From: Schoenoplectus triqueter
Lineage: Eukaryota > Streptophyta > Magnoliopsida > Poales > Cyperaceae
Length of the DNA stretch: 31,711 nucleotides
Reading direction: 5' to 3'
Assembly: GCA_964058805.1 (NCBI GenBank)
Contig: CAXKVV010001225.1
Span: 1-31,711 of the forward strand
The stretch's first letter is position 1. The number at the start of each line of letters is the position of its first letter. The notes beneath the pieces were generated by a model. It saw only the letters and a program-made list of their open reading frames with translations. It was not told where the DNA came from and searched no databases. Made by a program: the position numbers and the translations under genes. Below are positions 20,965-30,518 of this stretch, in pieces.

Positions 20965-22543
20965 TAGGGCTCGTAAAAAAGCTTATGTTACGCGACTCGT
21001 TCGTTAATGAATTGAGTTAATTCGTAAAAAAAAATTATGTTACACTACTACACAATCTGCTTTCAATAGCGGTCAAAAATCATATTTTATAGTGATCCAA
21101 AAGGATTGTTATTGAGGGGTGCTATAAAAAATCTTGAGAACCGCTATTAAAGAATAACCTTTAATAGCGGTTGTTATATCCCTTTAATAGCGGTTGTTAT
21201 ATAACAACTGCTATTAAAGAGTTGTGTCAAATTTAAAAAAAAATGCTGACATATGTGACAGCTGTACAGATGTCACATCCGTCAGTTTTTAATTTTTTTA
21301 TTTTTTCATTTTAAAACACAAATTTTAAAACTAATTTGAACAAAAAATTTCGAATCGAAAATAATTTGAAAAAAAAAATTAGAACATTAAAATAATTTGA
21401 GTTTTAAATTTGATCACAATTTGAATATAAAATTTAAAACAAAAAAGTAATTTGAATTCAAAATTTAAAAAAAAATAATAATTTGAGTTTGAAATTTGAA
21501 CAGAAAATTAAAAAGAAAGAATAAACAAATAAATTTAAAAAGAACAAAATAAAAAATCTGTCCTAATTTTTTTTAAATCTTAATCTTTTTGTTTGATATT
21601 TTGTGTTTGAATTTTAAGAAATTGGGAAGATGAAGAGAAAATGAGAGATGAATGGGGGGGTGAAGAGTGGTATATATATAGGTAAGAAAGGGATGAATCT
21701 GTGGGAATTTTCTGAGTGATTTCTGAGCGTTGGATCGATTAAAATGGACGATGTAGATTAAAAAATATATTGGCGATCCGTGGATAGTAGTGCATATTCG
21801 TAGGACTCCTTTTATAGCGATTTCTATTGAACAACCGTTATTAAAGGTTGACCTTTAATAGCGGTTTTTTGGAGGGACCGCTATTAAAGGTACCCTTTAA
21901 TAGCGGCTCTTTAGTAGAACTGCTATAAAAGGCTTTAATAACGGTTGTTTAATAGCAACCGCTATAAAAACTCAGTTTTAATAGCGGTTGCTATTAAACA
22001 ACCGATATTAATGTCTTTTATAGTTGTTCTATTATATAACCGCTATTAAATAGGGCTACAAAGCATTTTTTTTGTAGTAGTGTTAGCGTCTCGTTCGTGA
22101 TATTATTATCTTGTTCGTTAATGAATTGAGTTATTAACGAATTAGTTTGTTATGATCATTAAGTTAATACGTTGAACTTGAGCTTAGACCGGCTCAAATT
22201 TTTTTGACTCTCTAAACTATTAATATTTATTATTTATATTATTTTATTATAAATTTTTAGTGTAGTAAATAATTTATATGTACTAAATTATTATATCAAA
22301 TTATGAAATATATTATTACTAATTATTTTATTATTTTTATATAAAATATCATAAAAATATTATTAACTTTTAAATGTGCCTTGACAAGTTAGCTCAATTA
22401 GCTCATTAACTTAACGAGTTGATTTTAAACTAATTTTTTTGTCTTGAAAGTAATTAATGAGTCAGCTCACCTTAACTCGTTAAGCTAACCAGTCGAACGG
22501 AAACTTAGCTCAACTCAACTTAGTTCGGTTCATTTAAGGCCTA
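20965..22543. repeat. Older hAT-like repeat interrupted by a CACTA insertion
   Basis: The left end TAGGGCTCGTAAAAAAGCTT and right end GGTTCATTTAAGGCCTA enclose sequence rich in CTCGTTCGTTAATGAATTGAG and its inverse (GTTAGCTCAATTAGCTCATT, TTAACTCGTTAAGCTAACC). Without the 21043-22082 insert it would be about 540 bp. Terminal pairing is loose and no target duplication is evident. Confidence 0.4.
21043..22082. mobile_element. Non-autonomous CACTA element (1040 bp)
   Basis: It starts CACTACTACACAATCTGC and ends TTTTTTTTGTAGTAGTG. TTA on both sides (21040-21042, 22083-22085) is a perfect 3-bp target duplication. Both ends carry many TTTAATAGCGGTTGTT-type subterminal repeats in both orientations. 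No transposase-like frame is present, so it needs a helper. Its motif core AGCGGTT is shared with the larger CACTA at 12975-18450. Confidence 0.8.
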
Positions 22544-22837
22544 AGAATACATAAGCTATACATTAATTTAATCATATGAGTTGTGTACTTAAAAGTTCCA
22601 TATGATGGATTTGAGCACAATGGTTCAGCATAAATCAAATGATTTAAAGTTTCTAGTCAAATTACTCTTGCTGCTAATATATTACTTTTATTTTTTGCAG
22701 TAAGATGTTATTTTTGTGTGAGTTACCTCTGGATAAATCATGTAATAAGAAAATTTTACCAAATTAGAAATAGAAAAAATACTTGGCCGCATAAAAGGGG
22801 GCATAGAATTATATATGATGATATGCATTAGTTCTTT

Positions 22838-23101
22838 GAATATTTGGAGATTAAATTTTGCTATTTTTTAAATGGGTGGTGAAAAATTAGTAGTATTGGA
22901 TGGTGCATAAATCGTTAGAATAGCAAACTTTGTATTCATCTCAAAAATAGTAAAAGTTTAAAATATATATATAATTTGATATTCAAAGATATTTCAATAT
23001 GAAGATCATATTCAATGGTTTGGATTGACTGTTTGGACTTCCAAATTCAAGATACGAATACAAAACATGAGATATTTTATGATTCGTGAAGCACCATAGG
23101 C
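22838..23101. repeat. Decayed copy of the foldback family at 28092-28487
   Basis: AAGATATTTCAATATGAAGA, GGTTTGGATTGACTGTTTGG and the end GTGAAGCACCATAG align with the right arm of the 28092-28487 element. TTGGATGGTGCATAAATC matches its loop, and TTTGGAGATTAAATTTT its left arm. The outer left arm is missing. Confidence 0.65.
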
Positions 23102-23130
23102 TCATTATATATATATATAGAGAGAGAGAG

Positions 23131-23167
23131 ATCATGAGCTTAACTCAAAAAGTACATCAAATCATCT

Positions 23168-23170
<3 letters not shown>
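23131..23170. repeat. Fragment of the 20157-20570 foldback family
   Basis: ATGAGCTTAACTCAAAAAGT followed by ACATCAAATCATCTCAATAT matches one arm of the 414-bp foldback, between (TA)n/(GA)n tracts. Confidence 0.55.
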
Positions 23171-23216
<46 letters not shown>

Positions 23217-23880
23217 CATACAAACAGACAGAGTTTATCTATTGTGTTTTCAGTAGCACTTCGACCGAAACGCTACCAATCTAAATTTTAATTTTTCATA
23301 CTCAAAATTTTAATTTAAATATATCAATAAAATTTTTATATCATAATCTTATAGAATAGTATTTTTTATCGTGTTTGGAATTAATTTACTATGCTTAATG
23401 ATTTTTGAAAGATAGCTCTAAAATAATAGAAAAATAATAAAATTTATATGTCAAAAAATGCTTACTTTCTAAAAATCATTAAGTAAAGTAAACTAACTAA
23501 ATTTTAAATCATGATTTGTATTCTAATAAAATATCTCTTACTATTGTCATTGACGACTTATTTTCATATCGAAATAATTTTGCATATCTTTTTCGTCAAA
23601 TGACAAAGCAAGTTACTGTTTCCATTATCTCTCAGTGCATGTTATCGTGTTTGTTCAATCACACTCAGAGAATAAGTGATTTACAATCTCCTCAGCTTGA
23701 AAACACATGCGGCAAACATTCATCAATTATCATCATTTTTTCTTCAAATTATTCATAGTTAGTATTATATTTTTTTTATCATCAACCAAATGAAATTGAG
23801 ATTCTAAGGGGTGTCTTGATTTTTCAGAGATTTGATATTGTGGACCTTACCCTAATCCATCGTATACATCCATCTGGTCT
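23171..23880. other. Microsatellite and AT-rich spacer
   Basis: A (TA)n(GA)n microsatellite runs to about 23215. An inverted repeat pairs ACTATGCTTAATGATTTTTG (near 23390) with AAAAATCATTAAGTAAAGT (near 23473). An 80-codon frame at 23516-23758 is not recognised. Confidence 0.4.
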
Positions 23881-24347
23881 TAGAGTATTCACATCTCATT
23901 GTCAAATCTCATTTGACAATTGTCTTTGAATTTCAGAGATGTAGGGATTAGACAAAATTAAATAATTATTTAAATTTGACAGTTCATTTGACAAGTCAAG
24001 TCAGCGGAAAAGTAAAAAAATAATTACGACAGTGCCATTTTGATAATTTCATTTTATTTAAAAATGTCACTCTTAAAATGGATTATCAATTGCAGTGATG
24101 CACAAGGGGCAAATTTAGCATACTTGCAAAATTAGCTTCTCTCTATGCAAAGCCATGTCAGATTGAGCAAATCGTTACTTTCAGCGCGAAAAATAAATTT
24201 TCATTTGAATTATTTACACAATTATCATTTGGAAGTCGGAAAGAAATTGTCAAAGATGCCGAATACTTGATATTCTCTAGGACGGATGAATTAATATGAC
24301 GTGTCAAGACAATTATAATTAAGCGGTTGTCAAAGATTAAGATGCTT
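23881..24347. mobile_element. Possible MITE with loosely paired ends
   Basis: The left AGAGTATTCACATCTCATTG/TCAAAT resembles the complement of the right end (GGTTGTCAAAGATTAAGATG). Inside, TTTGACAA motifs recur in both orientations. Ends and target duplication are not clear. Confidence 0.3.
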
Positions 24348-24521
24348 TTTGCCGTGATTGAAAACTTATATATATTTTTGATTTACTGATCAAAGACGAG
24401 GATTCGTGTACTGTTTTCTGAAATTCTGTTGTGCATTTTCTGAAGATGAGACTCTTTTTTTTTTATCTTTTATATGTATTCATACACTGGTAGTACGATT
24501 TTGCATCAAATTAAGGAACTT

Positions 24522-24808
24522 AGATTGTGTGACGGTGTGAGTTGTGACCAAAGTCCCAACACATTTTTTGTGTTTGAATTCGTTTGTAATCAACTAATTA
24601 AGCCCAACTGAACAAATCGGAATTCGGTCTAAAACGAGAAAAAAAAGCAGCCGCCTCCATTTTGTGGCTGCTCAAATCAAACTTTACACATTCAGGTCAA
24701 ATGCAATTTCACTGAAAGAAAAAAAATTGTACAGTTATGTTTGACTAACGAAAACTTTAAAAGAGAAAAATAAAAATGTGACAGCATATGATTTGAAAAA
24801 TGTTTTCC
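24522..24808. repeat. Direct segmental repeat, copy A
   Basis: Shares with 26341-26625, in the same order: GTGTGAGTTGTG..CCAAGTC/CCAAAGTC, TTAATTAAGCCCAACTG, CAAATCAAACTTTACACATT, AAATGCAATTTCACTG, TTGTACAGTTATGT and ACAGCATATGATTTGAAAAA. The two copies are about 1.82 kb apart and bracket the minisatellite. Confidence 0.7.
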
Positions 24809-24867
24809 CGTTACTTTTTTAGTCAATATATTTACAGACTAAATTTAAAATCAAAATCTTACAATCA

Positions 24868-25016
24868 AGGGGCGGATCCATGGCCAGATTTTTTTAAATG
24901 CCTTTATAATTATTATGTATATTTGAAAAAATATATATATAGTTATATTAAAGAAAATTTTAACATTTACCCCACTAAAAAAATTAAAATTTTGCCCCCT
25001 AGACAAAAGTCTGGCC
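24868..25016. repeat. Solitary hAT-type end fused to the minisatellite
   Basis: AGGGGCGGATCCATGGCCAG is the typical left end of a plant hAT MITE family (compare 29626-30020). A short inverted repeat pairs TGGCCAGATTTTTT with AAAAGTCTGGCCA at 25003-25015. No matching right terminus was found beyond the tandem array. Confidence 0.45.
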
Positions 25017-25032
25017 AACAGAAACATCAACT

Positions 25033-26024
25033 CAAAATGAAAACGGGACCGATGCTCTCGGTACCGCCGAAAACGAGTCAGGGCGCGCAAAACATGAAAA
25101 TGAGATCCGACGGCCTCAGTACCGCCGAAAACGAGTCTAGGAGCGCAAAACATGAAAACGGGACCCGACGCCCTCGGTACCGCCGAAAACTAGTCCGGGA
25201 GCGCAAAACATGAAAACGAGACCCGACGCCCTCGGTACCGCTGAAAACGAGTCCGGGCGCGCAAAACATGAAAACAGGATCCGACGCCCTCGATACCGCC
25301 GAAAATGAGTCTGGGCGCTCAAAACATGAAAACGGGACCCCACGCCCTCGGTACTGCCGAAAACGAGTCTGGGCACGCAAAACATGAAAACAGGATCAGA
25401 TGCCCTCGATACCGCCGAAAATGAGTCTGGGAGCGCAAAACATGAAAACGGGACCCGACGCCCTCTTTATCGCCGAAAACGAATCCGGGAGCGCAAAACA
25501 TGAAAACATGACCCCACACCCTCGGTACCGCCGAAAACGAGTCCGGGCGTGCAAAACACGACGCCTTCGACACCGCCGAAAATGAGTTCGAGCACGCAAA
25601 ACATGAAAACGGGACCTGACGCCCTCAGTACCGCCGAAAATGAGTCCCGACGCGCAGAACATGAAAACGGGACCCGACGCACTCGGTACCGCCGAAAATG
25701 AGTCAGGACGCGTAATACATGAAAATGGGACGCGGCACCCTCGTTACCGCCAAAAATAAATATGGGAGCGCAAAATATGAAAACGGGACCCGACACCCTC
25801 GGTACCGCCGAAAATGAGTCTGAGCGCGCAAAACATAAAAATGGAACTCGACGCTCTCTGTACCGCCGAAAATGAGTCTGGGAGCGCAAAACATGAAAAT
25901 GAGACCCGACACCCTCGGTGCCGCCGAAAATGAGTCCGGGAGCGCAAAACATGAAAACGAGACCTGACGCCCTCGGTACCACCGAAAATGAGTCCGGACG
26001 CGCAAAAGATGAGAAGGGGACGCC
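25033..26024. repeat. CpG-rich minisatellite, 17 units of 58 bp
   Basis: Unit starts (CTCGGTACCGCCGAAAACGA) fall at 25057, 25115, 25173, 25231, 25289, 25347, 25405, 25463, 25521, 25566, 25624, 25682, 25740, 25798, 25856, 25914 and 25972. Every step is 58 bp except 25521-25566, which is 45. The last unit ends in a diverged edge near 26024. Unit differences are mostly C-to-T or G-to-A at CpG (GAAAACGAG to GAAAATGAG, CTCGG to CTCAG), a methylation-decay pattern. The - strand is largely open in all three frames, giving overlapping 82-196 codon frames with a 58-residue period. I treat these as repeat by-products, not genes. Confidence 0.9.
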
Positions 26025-26340
26025 ACAAAAATATATAAAAACATTGTAAGTTACCAATTTTTACTGGTTGTAGAATTTTTTTAAAATTTTAATGTTTTTG
26101 CAAGATGAACCCACAAAACAATAAAAATAATAATATTTTATTGTATGTCAAAATGGATCATCTTTTAAAAATAATTAAAACAGTAATAAAGTTCTTGAAT
26201 TATTAAATATTTTTAAATTAATAAAATTTGACATTGTAGAAGTTTTTACTATAAGATTTTTTTTCTAAGCTACTTGAATCGACACGTAGATATGAAATTT
26301 TAAAATTAGGCTTGTAAAATTTTCTACTAGAAGGAATTTT
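26025..26340. other. AT-rich spacer after the minisatellite
   Basis: No gene or element end was recognised. Confidence 0.4.
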
Positions 26341-26625
26341 AGCTTGTATGACAATGTGAGTTGTGTACCAAGTCACAATAGAATTTATTATTTTTTAAAT
26401 GGTTTCTTAATTAAGCCCAACTGTGCAATTCTGTCCAAAAACAGAAAACAAGAAAAAAAAACATTTTTTTTGCTGTTCTGTTCGAATCAAACTCTATACA
26501 TTCAAATCAAATGCGATTTCACTGGAAAAAAAAAATGTACAGTTATGTATTTGACAATTAACATTGTTGAACGGCGAAGAATGAAAATATGGCAGCAGAT
26601 ACGACTTGAAAAAAATATTTTGAAA
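26341..26625. repeat. Direct segmental repeat, copy B
   Basis: Diverged partner of 24522-24808. It shares GTGAGTTGTG, TTAATTAAGCCCAACTG, AATCAAACTCTATACATTCA, AAATGCGATTTCACTGG, TGTACAGTTATGT and GGCAGCAGATACGACTTGAA. Confidence 0.7.
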
Positions 26626-28017
26626 AACATAGTCATTGCTTCTGAGTTCTGAGTAAAGAATTTTGGACTGGACCTATTTCAATTTCAACCATTTTTGTGA
26701 GGAAAGATCATCAAGCCCCAATAAATTGATTATCAGTATTTTTTTTCCATCAACTTCAAACGAGGACTAATTTAGGCTCTACTGTTGACTTGATGAATTC
26801 ATATTCGGGTCTTTATTTTATTAATTTTCTACCTGAAGATCGGACAAATTAGGTGTTCTTTATGTTCTCATATGCATCCTGTGTTCTCTGACAAAATTAA
26901 GGCGGTGTTCTTTATGTTCTCATATGAATAAACTGATTTTGACATACATATTTACATAATAAAAACCTTAGAATAAATGAATATGTTACATATGTACCTA
27001 TGAAAACGCATTTACCTTTTTTTTTAATCAATACACCTTGGCTTGATCACCAAGTCTTTTTGAAAGCCATGTACAAAAATGGAAATGAAAATTCAACGAC
27101 TTAGACCAGCCGTATATTACCTAACTAGAAAGGCAGCCAATTCCCTCCCGACTAGGCAACAATCTGGTCGGTCTTTTGTTAGACAAAACTTGACAGCGTT
27201 GTCCCATTTTATAGGCAAACATGCTTTGGTAATATAATTGAAATAAAAAATGAAATAATATGGATAAAAAAAATCTTATTTTACCTCAAAGCGAATTAGA
27301 AAACTTAATCTTTGTTACTCCACCAGCCAAAGGAGGTTTTTGTTTATTTATAATTTGTACTTAGTTTTTTTCTTAAGACAACTGAAATACTAATAAATAA
27401 GTAATATTAGAAATAATGCCTGCTAATTTATAAGCAGAGGCAGAAAATTTTCTGACTAAATTAGCATCCCGCAATAATTTATTTTCAATTTTATCATGTC
27501 CGACTTGTCTTTCACGTACCTCCGGTCCTCTATGCAATTTTTTTTTAAACTTTGAAGGGGTTAAGTTGGAAGTAAATATTATACTTATTTTTTTATAAAA
27601 AATTTTTCCATCAAAAGCATACAATTAAGATTTTTAAAAAAACCAACTTTCTGCAAATTAAAAAAGCCATGAACTCTGAAGGATAATTTGTCAAATGTAA
27701 ATTTTTGATGGACTACTATGGTATTGTGTGTTTAATTAAAAGATTAGACATTGTCTACTAAAATAAAAAGGAAAAGTTTTGTATATTTATTTATAAATTA
27801 GGTACGTGGCACTGATCCGTACAGTATAAATCTGGTAATACTACAAGTACTCCAAGTACAAAACTGCCTACCTGGCATAATATATGATCGATAATATTGC
27901 CTTAATTAGTACGTTATGAGGAGGAGCGACCAAGTCATGGCACTAGTTCTGACTTACATTCAAATTTCAAGTAAAACATGCTAGCCGAATACTTGACTAT
28001 TCAAAAAGTTGTTTTAC
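26626..28017. other. AT-rich spacer
   Basis: An 83-codon - strand frame (27373-27624) has no motif I recognise. GTGTTCTTTATGTTCTCATATG is repeated at about 26853 and 26906. A TTGACT W-box-like site lies near 27993. Nothing else could be supported. Confidence 0.4.
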
Positions 28018-28046
28018 GCCATGCAAATGAATAACACGGTTTATAG
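28018..28046 (+). promoter_or_regulatory. Conserved upstream module of peptide gene 3
   Basis: GCCATGCAAATGAATAACAC followed by GGTTTATAG, the 3' two-thirds of the family module. It lies 1.1 kb from the ATG. Subtracting the foldback-plus-duplication (482 bp) and the hAT MITE (about 421 bp) gives about 200 bp, the spacing seen at genes 1 and 2. Confidence 0.55.
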
Positions 28047-28085
28047 TTAATTAGTTTATACCAATTAACTTCAAGTGCTCAGCTA
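28042..28085. repeat. 44-bp direct repeat in the gene 3 promoter, copy 1
   Basis: TATAGTTAATTAGTTTATAC continuing through CAATTAACTTCAAGTGCTCAGCTA. It differs from 28524-28567 at one base. Copy 1 is not followed by a TATA box. Confidence 0.8.
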
Positions 28086-28091
28086 GTTTCA

Positions 28092-28487
28092 AATGCTATG
28101 GTGCTTCGCGAAGTAAAAAAAAAAATTGTGCTTCGCGTCCGTATCTCGAATTTAAAAGTTCAAATGGCCGATCCAAACCGTTGAGCATCATCTTCATATT
28201 GAAATATCCTTGGAGATCAAATTTTATATTTTTTTGAATTTTTTTGATATTTTTTAGATGGGTACAAAATCGCTTATTTTGGATGGTGCAGAAATCTTTA
28301 GATCAACAAACTTTGTACCCATCTAAAAAATATCAAAAAAATTCAAAAAAATATAAAATTTGATCTCCAAGGATATTTCAATATGAAGATGATGTTCAAC
28401 GGTTTGGATCGGCCGTTTGAACTTTTAAATTCGAGATACGGACGCGAAGCATAAAAGATTTTTTGCTTCGCGAAGCACCATAGCATT
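28092..28487. mobile_element. Foldback element with about 175-bp arms
   Basis: The left end AATGCTATGGTGCTTCGCGA pairs with TCGCGAAGCACCATAGCATT. Pairing continues through GTCCGTATCTCGAATTTAAA, GATATTTCAATATGAAGA and TAGATGGGTACAAA to a loop at about 28273-28308 containing GGATGGTGCAGAAATC. No coding frame. A diverged relative lies at 22838-23101. Confidence 0.75.
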
Positions 28488-28488
28488 A

Positions 28489-28489
<1 letters not shown>

Positions 28490-28526
<37 letters not shown>
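28490..28526. repeat. (TA)n microsatellite
   Basis: About 17 TA units directly right of the foldback element. Confidence 0.85.
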
Positions 28527-28531
<5 letters not shown>

Positions 28532-28567
28532 ATTAGTCTATACCAATTAACTTCAAGTGCTCAGCTA
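28524..28567. repeat. 44-bp direct repeat in the gene 3 promoter, copy 2
   Basis: Second copy of 28042-28085 (T-to-C at one position), running directly into the TATA box. Confidence 0.8.
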
Positions 28568-28576
28568 TATATATAT
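28566..28576 (+). promoter_or_regulatory. Ancestral TATA box of peptide gene 3, displaced
   Basis: TATATATATAT follows GCTCAGC, as the gene 1 TATA follows GCTGGC. It now lies 571 bp from the ATG, but 150 bp once the MITE at 28583-29003 is subtracted, close to the 143-147 bp of genes 2 and 1. Confidence 0.55.
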
Positions 28577-28582
28577 CAATTA

Positions 28583-29003
28583 CGGGTGTCAATTATTAAC
28601 TCGACTCGACAAGTTAATCCGACCCGACCCCAACCTGATATGATCCGAAAATAAATGGTTCGGATACGGGTTTAATTTTTTTGATCTGAATCGGGTCGGG
28701 TCGGGTTCTTATCAACCCGTTCCAATTAATTATATTTTTTGAAGTAATTTTTAATTTAGTACTAGTTAATGCTTAAATATATACTAATTAAGATTAATTA
28801 TAAATTAATTAATATTTTATTACTTAAAATTATATATAAATATTTAATTATTTTACACAGGTCGGGTCGGGTCAACCCATAACCCGTCAGGTCGGATACG
28901 GATCAAGATTTTTTTACCCAAATTTAATCAGATCGGGCCAAAAAATAATAAAATAATATGACCCAAACCGAATCCGATCCGACCCGACCCGTTGACACTC
29001 CCG
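28583..29003. mobile_element. hAT-like MITE (about 421 bp) in the gene 3 promoter
   Basis: Terminal CGGGTGTCAA pairs with TTGACACTCCCGG. The interior halves carry GACCCGACC and GGTCGGGTCGGGT motifs in opposite orientation around an AT-rich core. The same family, inverted, forms the outer element at 29478-30757. No clean 8-bp target duplication was found. Confidence 0.65.
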
Positions 29004-29146
29004 GTCCTCACTTCATGCATCTCACTATCTGCATCCCGCATTTAAGTTGCATCTCCATTTAATTACACAAGAAGAGAAATAGTTATTTCAAGAGCCATAA
29101 TTAATTAGATTTAGTACTACTCTTGCTAGAATCATCTTAATTAGTG

Positions 29147-29359
29147 ATGGCGCTGTGTCAAAGTCAGAAGAAGTGCATCGTTCTGTTGCTGTGCCTACTG
29201 TTGGTGTTGTCCAATGTGTGGCATCTCAAAGCGGCTCGGCTATTGGACGGAAGCTGGCCGTCGCCAGGTGGTCTTCTGTTGAGCTCCTTGGCAAAAAATG
29301 GGTCCTCTAATTGCACGGGCAACAACAATAATTCCAGTGGTTCATGTAAATGTAAATGA
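29147..29359 (+). CDS. Small secreted peptide precursor, paralogue 3
   Basis: A 70-residue, intronless precursor. The ATG at 29147 gives MALCQSQKKCIVLLLCLLLV, nearly identical to the N-terminus of gene 1. LSNVWHLKAARLL completes the signal peptide, with cleavage expected near the AAR. The pro-region DGSWPSPGGLLLSSLAKNG is followed by SSNCTGNNNNSSGSC with the family's 10-residue Cys spacing, then an extra KCK. The third Cys is unique to this copy. The coding sequence looks intact and undamaged. However, its promoter carries two insertions, and the MITE at 28583-29003 separates the TATA box from the leader, so it may be weakly expressed or use a new start site. The only flanking sequence free of elements is about 140 bp upstream and 118 bp downstream. 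Family assignment as for gene 1. Confidence 0.8.
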   Translation: MALCQSQKKCIVLLLCLLLVLSNVWHLKAARLLDGSWPSPGGLLLSSLAKNGSSNCTGNNNNSSGSCKCK

Positions 29360-29574
29360 AATTTAATTAATTTGGTTTTACTGGGTTGAATTAACTCGTG
29401 TAAATTTTGTTTTAGAGTTCTTTATAGGTGTAGGCGTGTAGCTTGGCTAAAGAAATATATGTGTGATTAAGTTTTTTGGAGTCTCAATGGCTCGGGTCGG
29501 GTCACATTATTTTATTATTATTTTTAATCTGATCCGAACCTGATCTTATTAAATTTGGATCAAGAAATCTTGAT

Positions 29575-30518
29575 TAGAGTTGTCAATGGCACTCTTTTGG
29601 CCATTTATCCGACCCATATCGTACCTAGGGGCGGATGAAGGATTTTGGTCGGGGGCAATTATCGGATAGTAATAGCTTATCGGGTTCAATCCATTAACTA
29701 ATCGGATACTAAATAAAAAATAATAATTTAATATATATTCTTACCTAATAAAAAAATTATTAAAATAATAATATTTTATATATTAAAAATAACAACAAAA
29801 TAAAGTTCAAAGTAATAGATAAACAAGTTGATGAAGAAAATTTTCGTCTACGGAACTTTATATTTTGATATCTTTGCATAATTATTTTATTATGCACGAT
29901 ATTAAATATTTTTTCTCAATAAAATTAATCAGACAATCTAAGGGGCAAATTACCGAAAAGCAATGTTTTTTAAAATCCAGGGGGGTAGTAGCCCCCTCGC
30001 CCATTGTACATCCGCCCCTGATCGTACCCGATAAGACGGGTATGGGTAAGATTTTATTTTCGTTAAGTCATCTGATATGGGTAAGAATTTTTTTTGTTAA
30101 TTTATCGGGTATGGATATGGGTAAGGGGTTTTCTTTACCCGTTATCCATTGGGTAAATTATATAAATATATATATATATAATTATTTTATATTTTAAATA
30201 AATATATAGTTAAATCATATAAAAATATATATATTAATTAGTATATTTTTTTATGACAATTGACATGAAAAAATTATATGATTTTTGTTATATCTAAAAT
30301 ATTAATTATTATTGTACATTATTACTATATTTATTTAATGCTATTTATTTGTCTAAATCATATAAATTTTTCATTGAATTATTTTTATTTTTACCCGTTA
30401 TCTATCGTTACCCGTTCGTTACCTGAAATATTTAGGTAAGGTTAGGGTATGGGTAAGGTATGGGTATGGATATGAAAATACCTCCACCCGTACCCTACCC
30501 TACCCATTGATAGCCCTA
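29575..30518. mobile_element. Middle hAT element, inserted in the outer MITE
   Basis: The ends TAGAGTTGTCAATGG and CCATTGATAGCCCTA are inverted repeats. They are flanked by a perfect 8-bp duplication, ATCTTGAT (29567-29574 and 30519-30526), the hAT size. The interior has GGGTATGGGTAAGG-type and ACCCGTTA repeats. It contains the inner element at 29626-30020. Confidence 0.8.
29626..30020. mobile_element. Inner hAT element (395 bp), inserted in the middle element
   Basis: The ends TAGGGGCGGATG and CATCCGCCCCTG form 12-bp inverted repeats with one mismatch. They are flanked by a perfect 8-bp duplication, ATCGTACC (29618-29625 and 30021-30028). No transposase frame is present. Confidence 0.85.

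Noticed and set aside
24800..25213. 137-codon + strand ORF entering the minisatellite
   Set aside because: Starts in AT-rich spacer and runs into the tandem array; no coding signature.
25033..26024. CRISPR array
   Set aside because: Units are contiguous with no unique spacers, and the DNA is plant-like.
25467..26057. 196-codon - strand ORF over the minisatellite
   Set aside because: All three - frames are open because the 58-bp unit lacks stops. The protein is just the repeat translated, with no start context or known domain.
24522..26625. LTR retrotransposon with LTRs at 24522-24808 and 26341-26625
   Set aside because: The direct repeats lack TG..CA ends, no primer-binding site or polypurine tract was seen, and the interior is a minisatellite with no gag or pol frames.
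27373..27624. 83-codon - strand ORF as a gene
   Set aside because: Basic, unrecognised sequence in AT-rich spacer without promoter, splice or domain evidence.
28042..28567. 44-bp direct repeat as a transposon target-site duplication
   Set aside because: No known transposon makes a 44-bp duplication, and the repeats do not abut the foldback termini.
29682..29700. tRNA-like GGTTCAATCC
   Set aside because: Lies inside a hAT element, with no surrounding cloverleaf.
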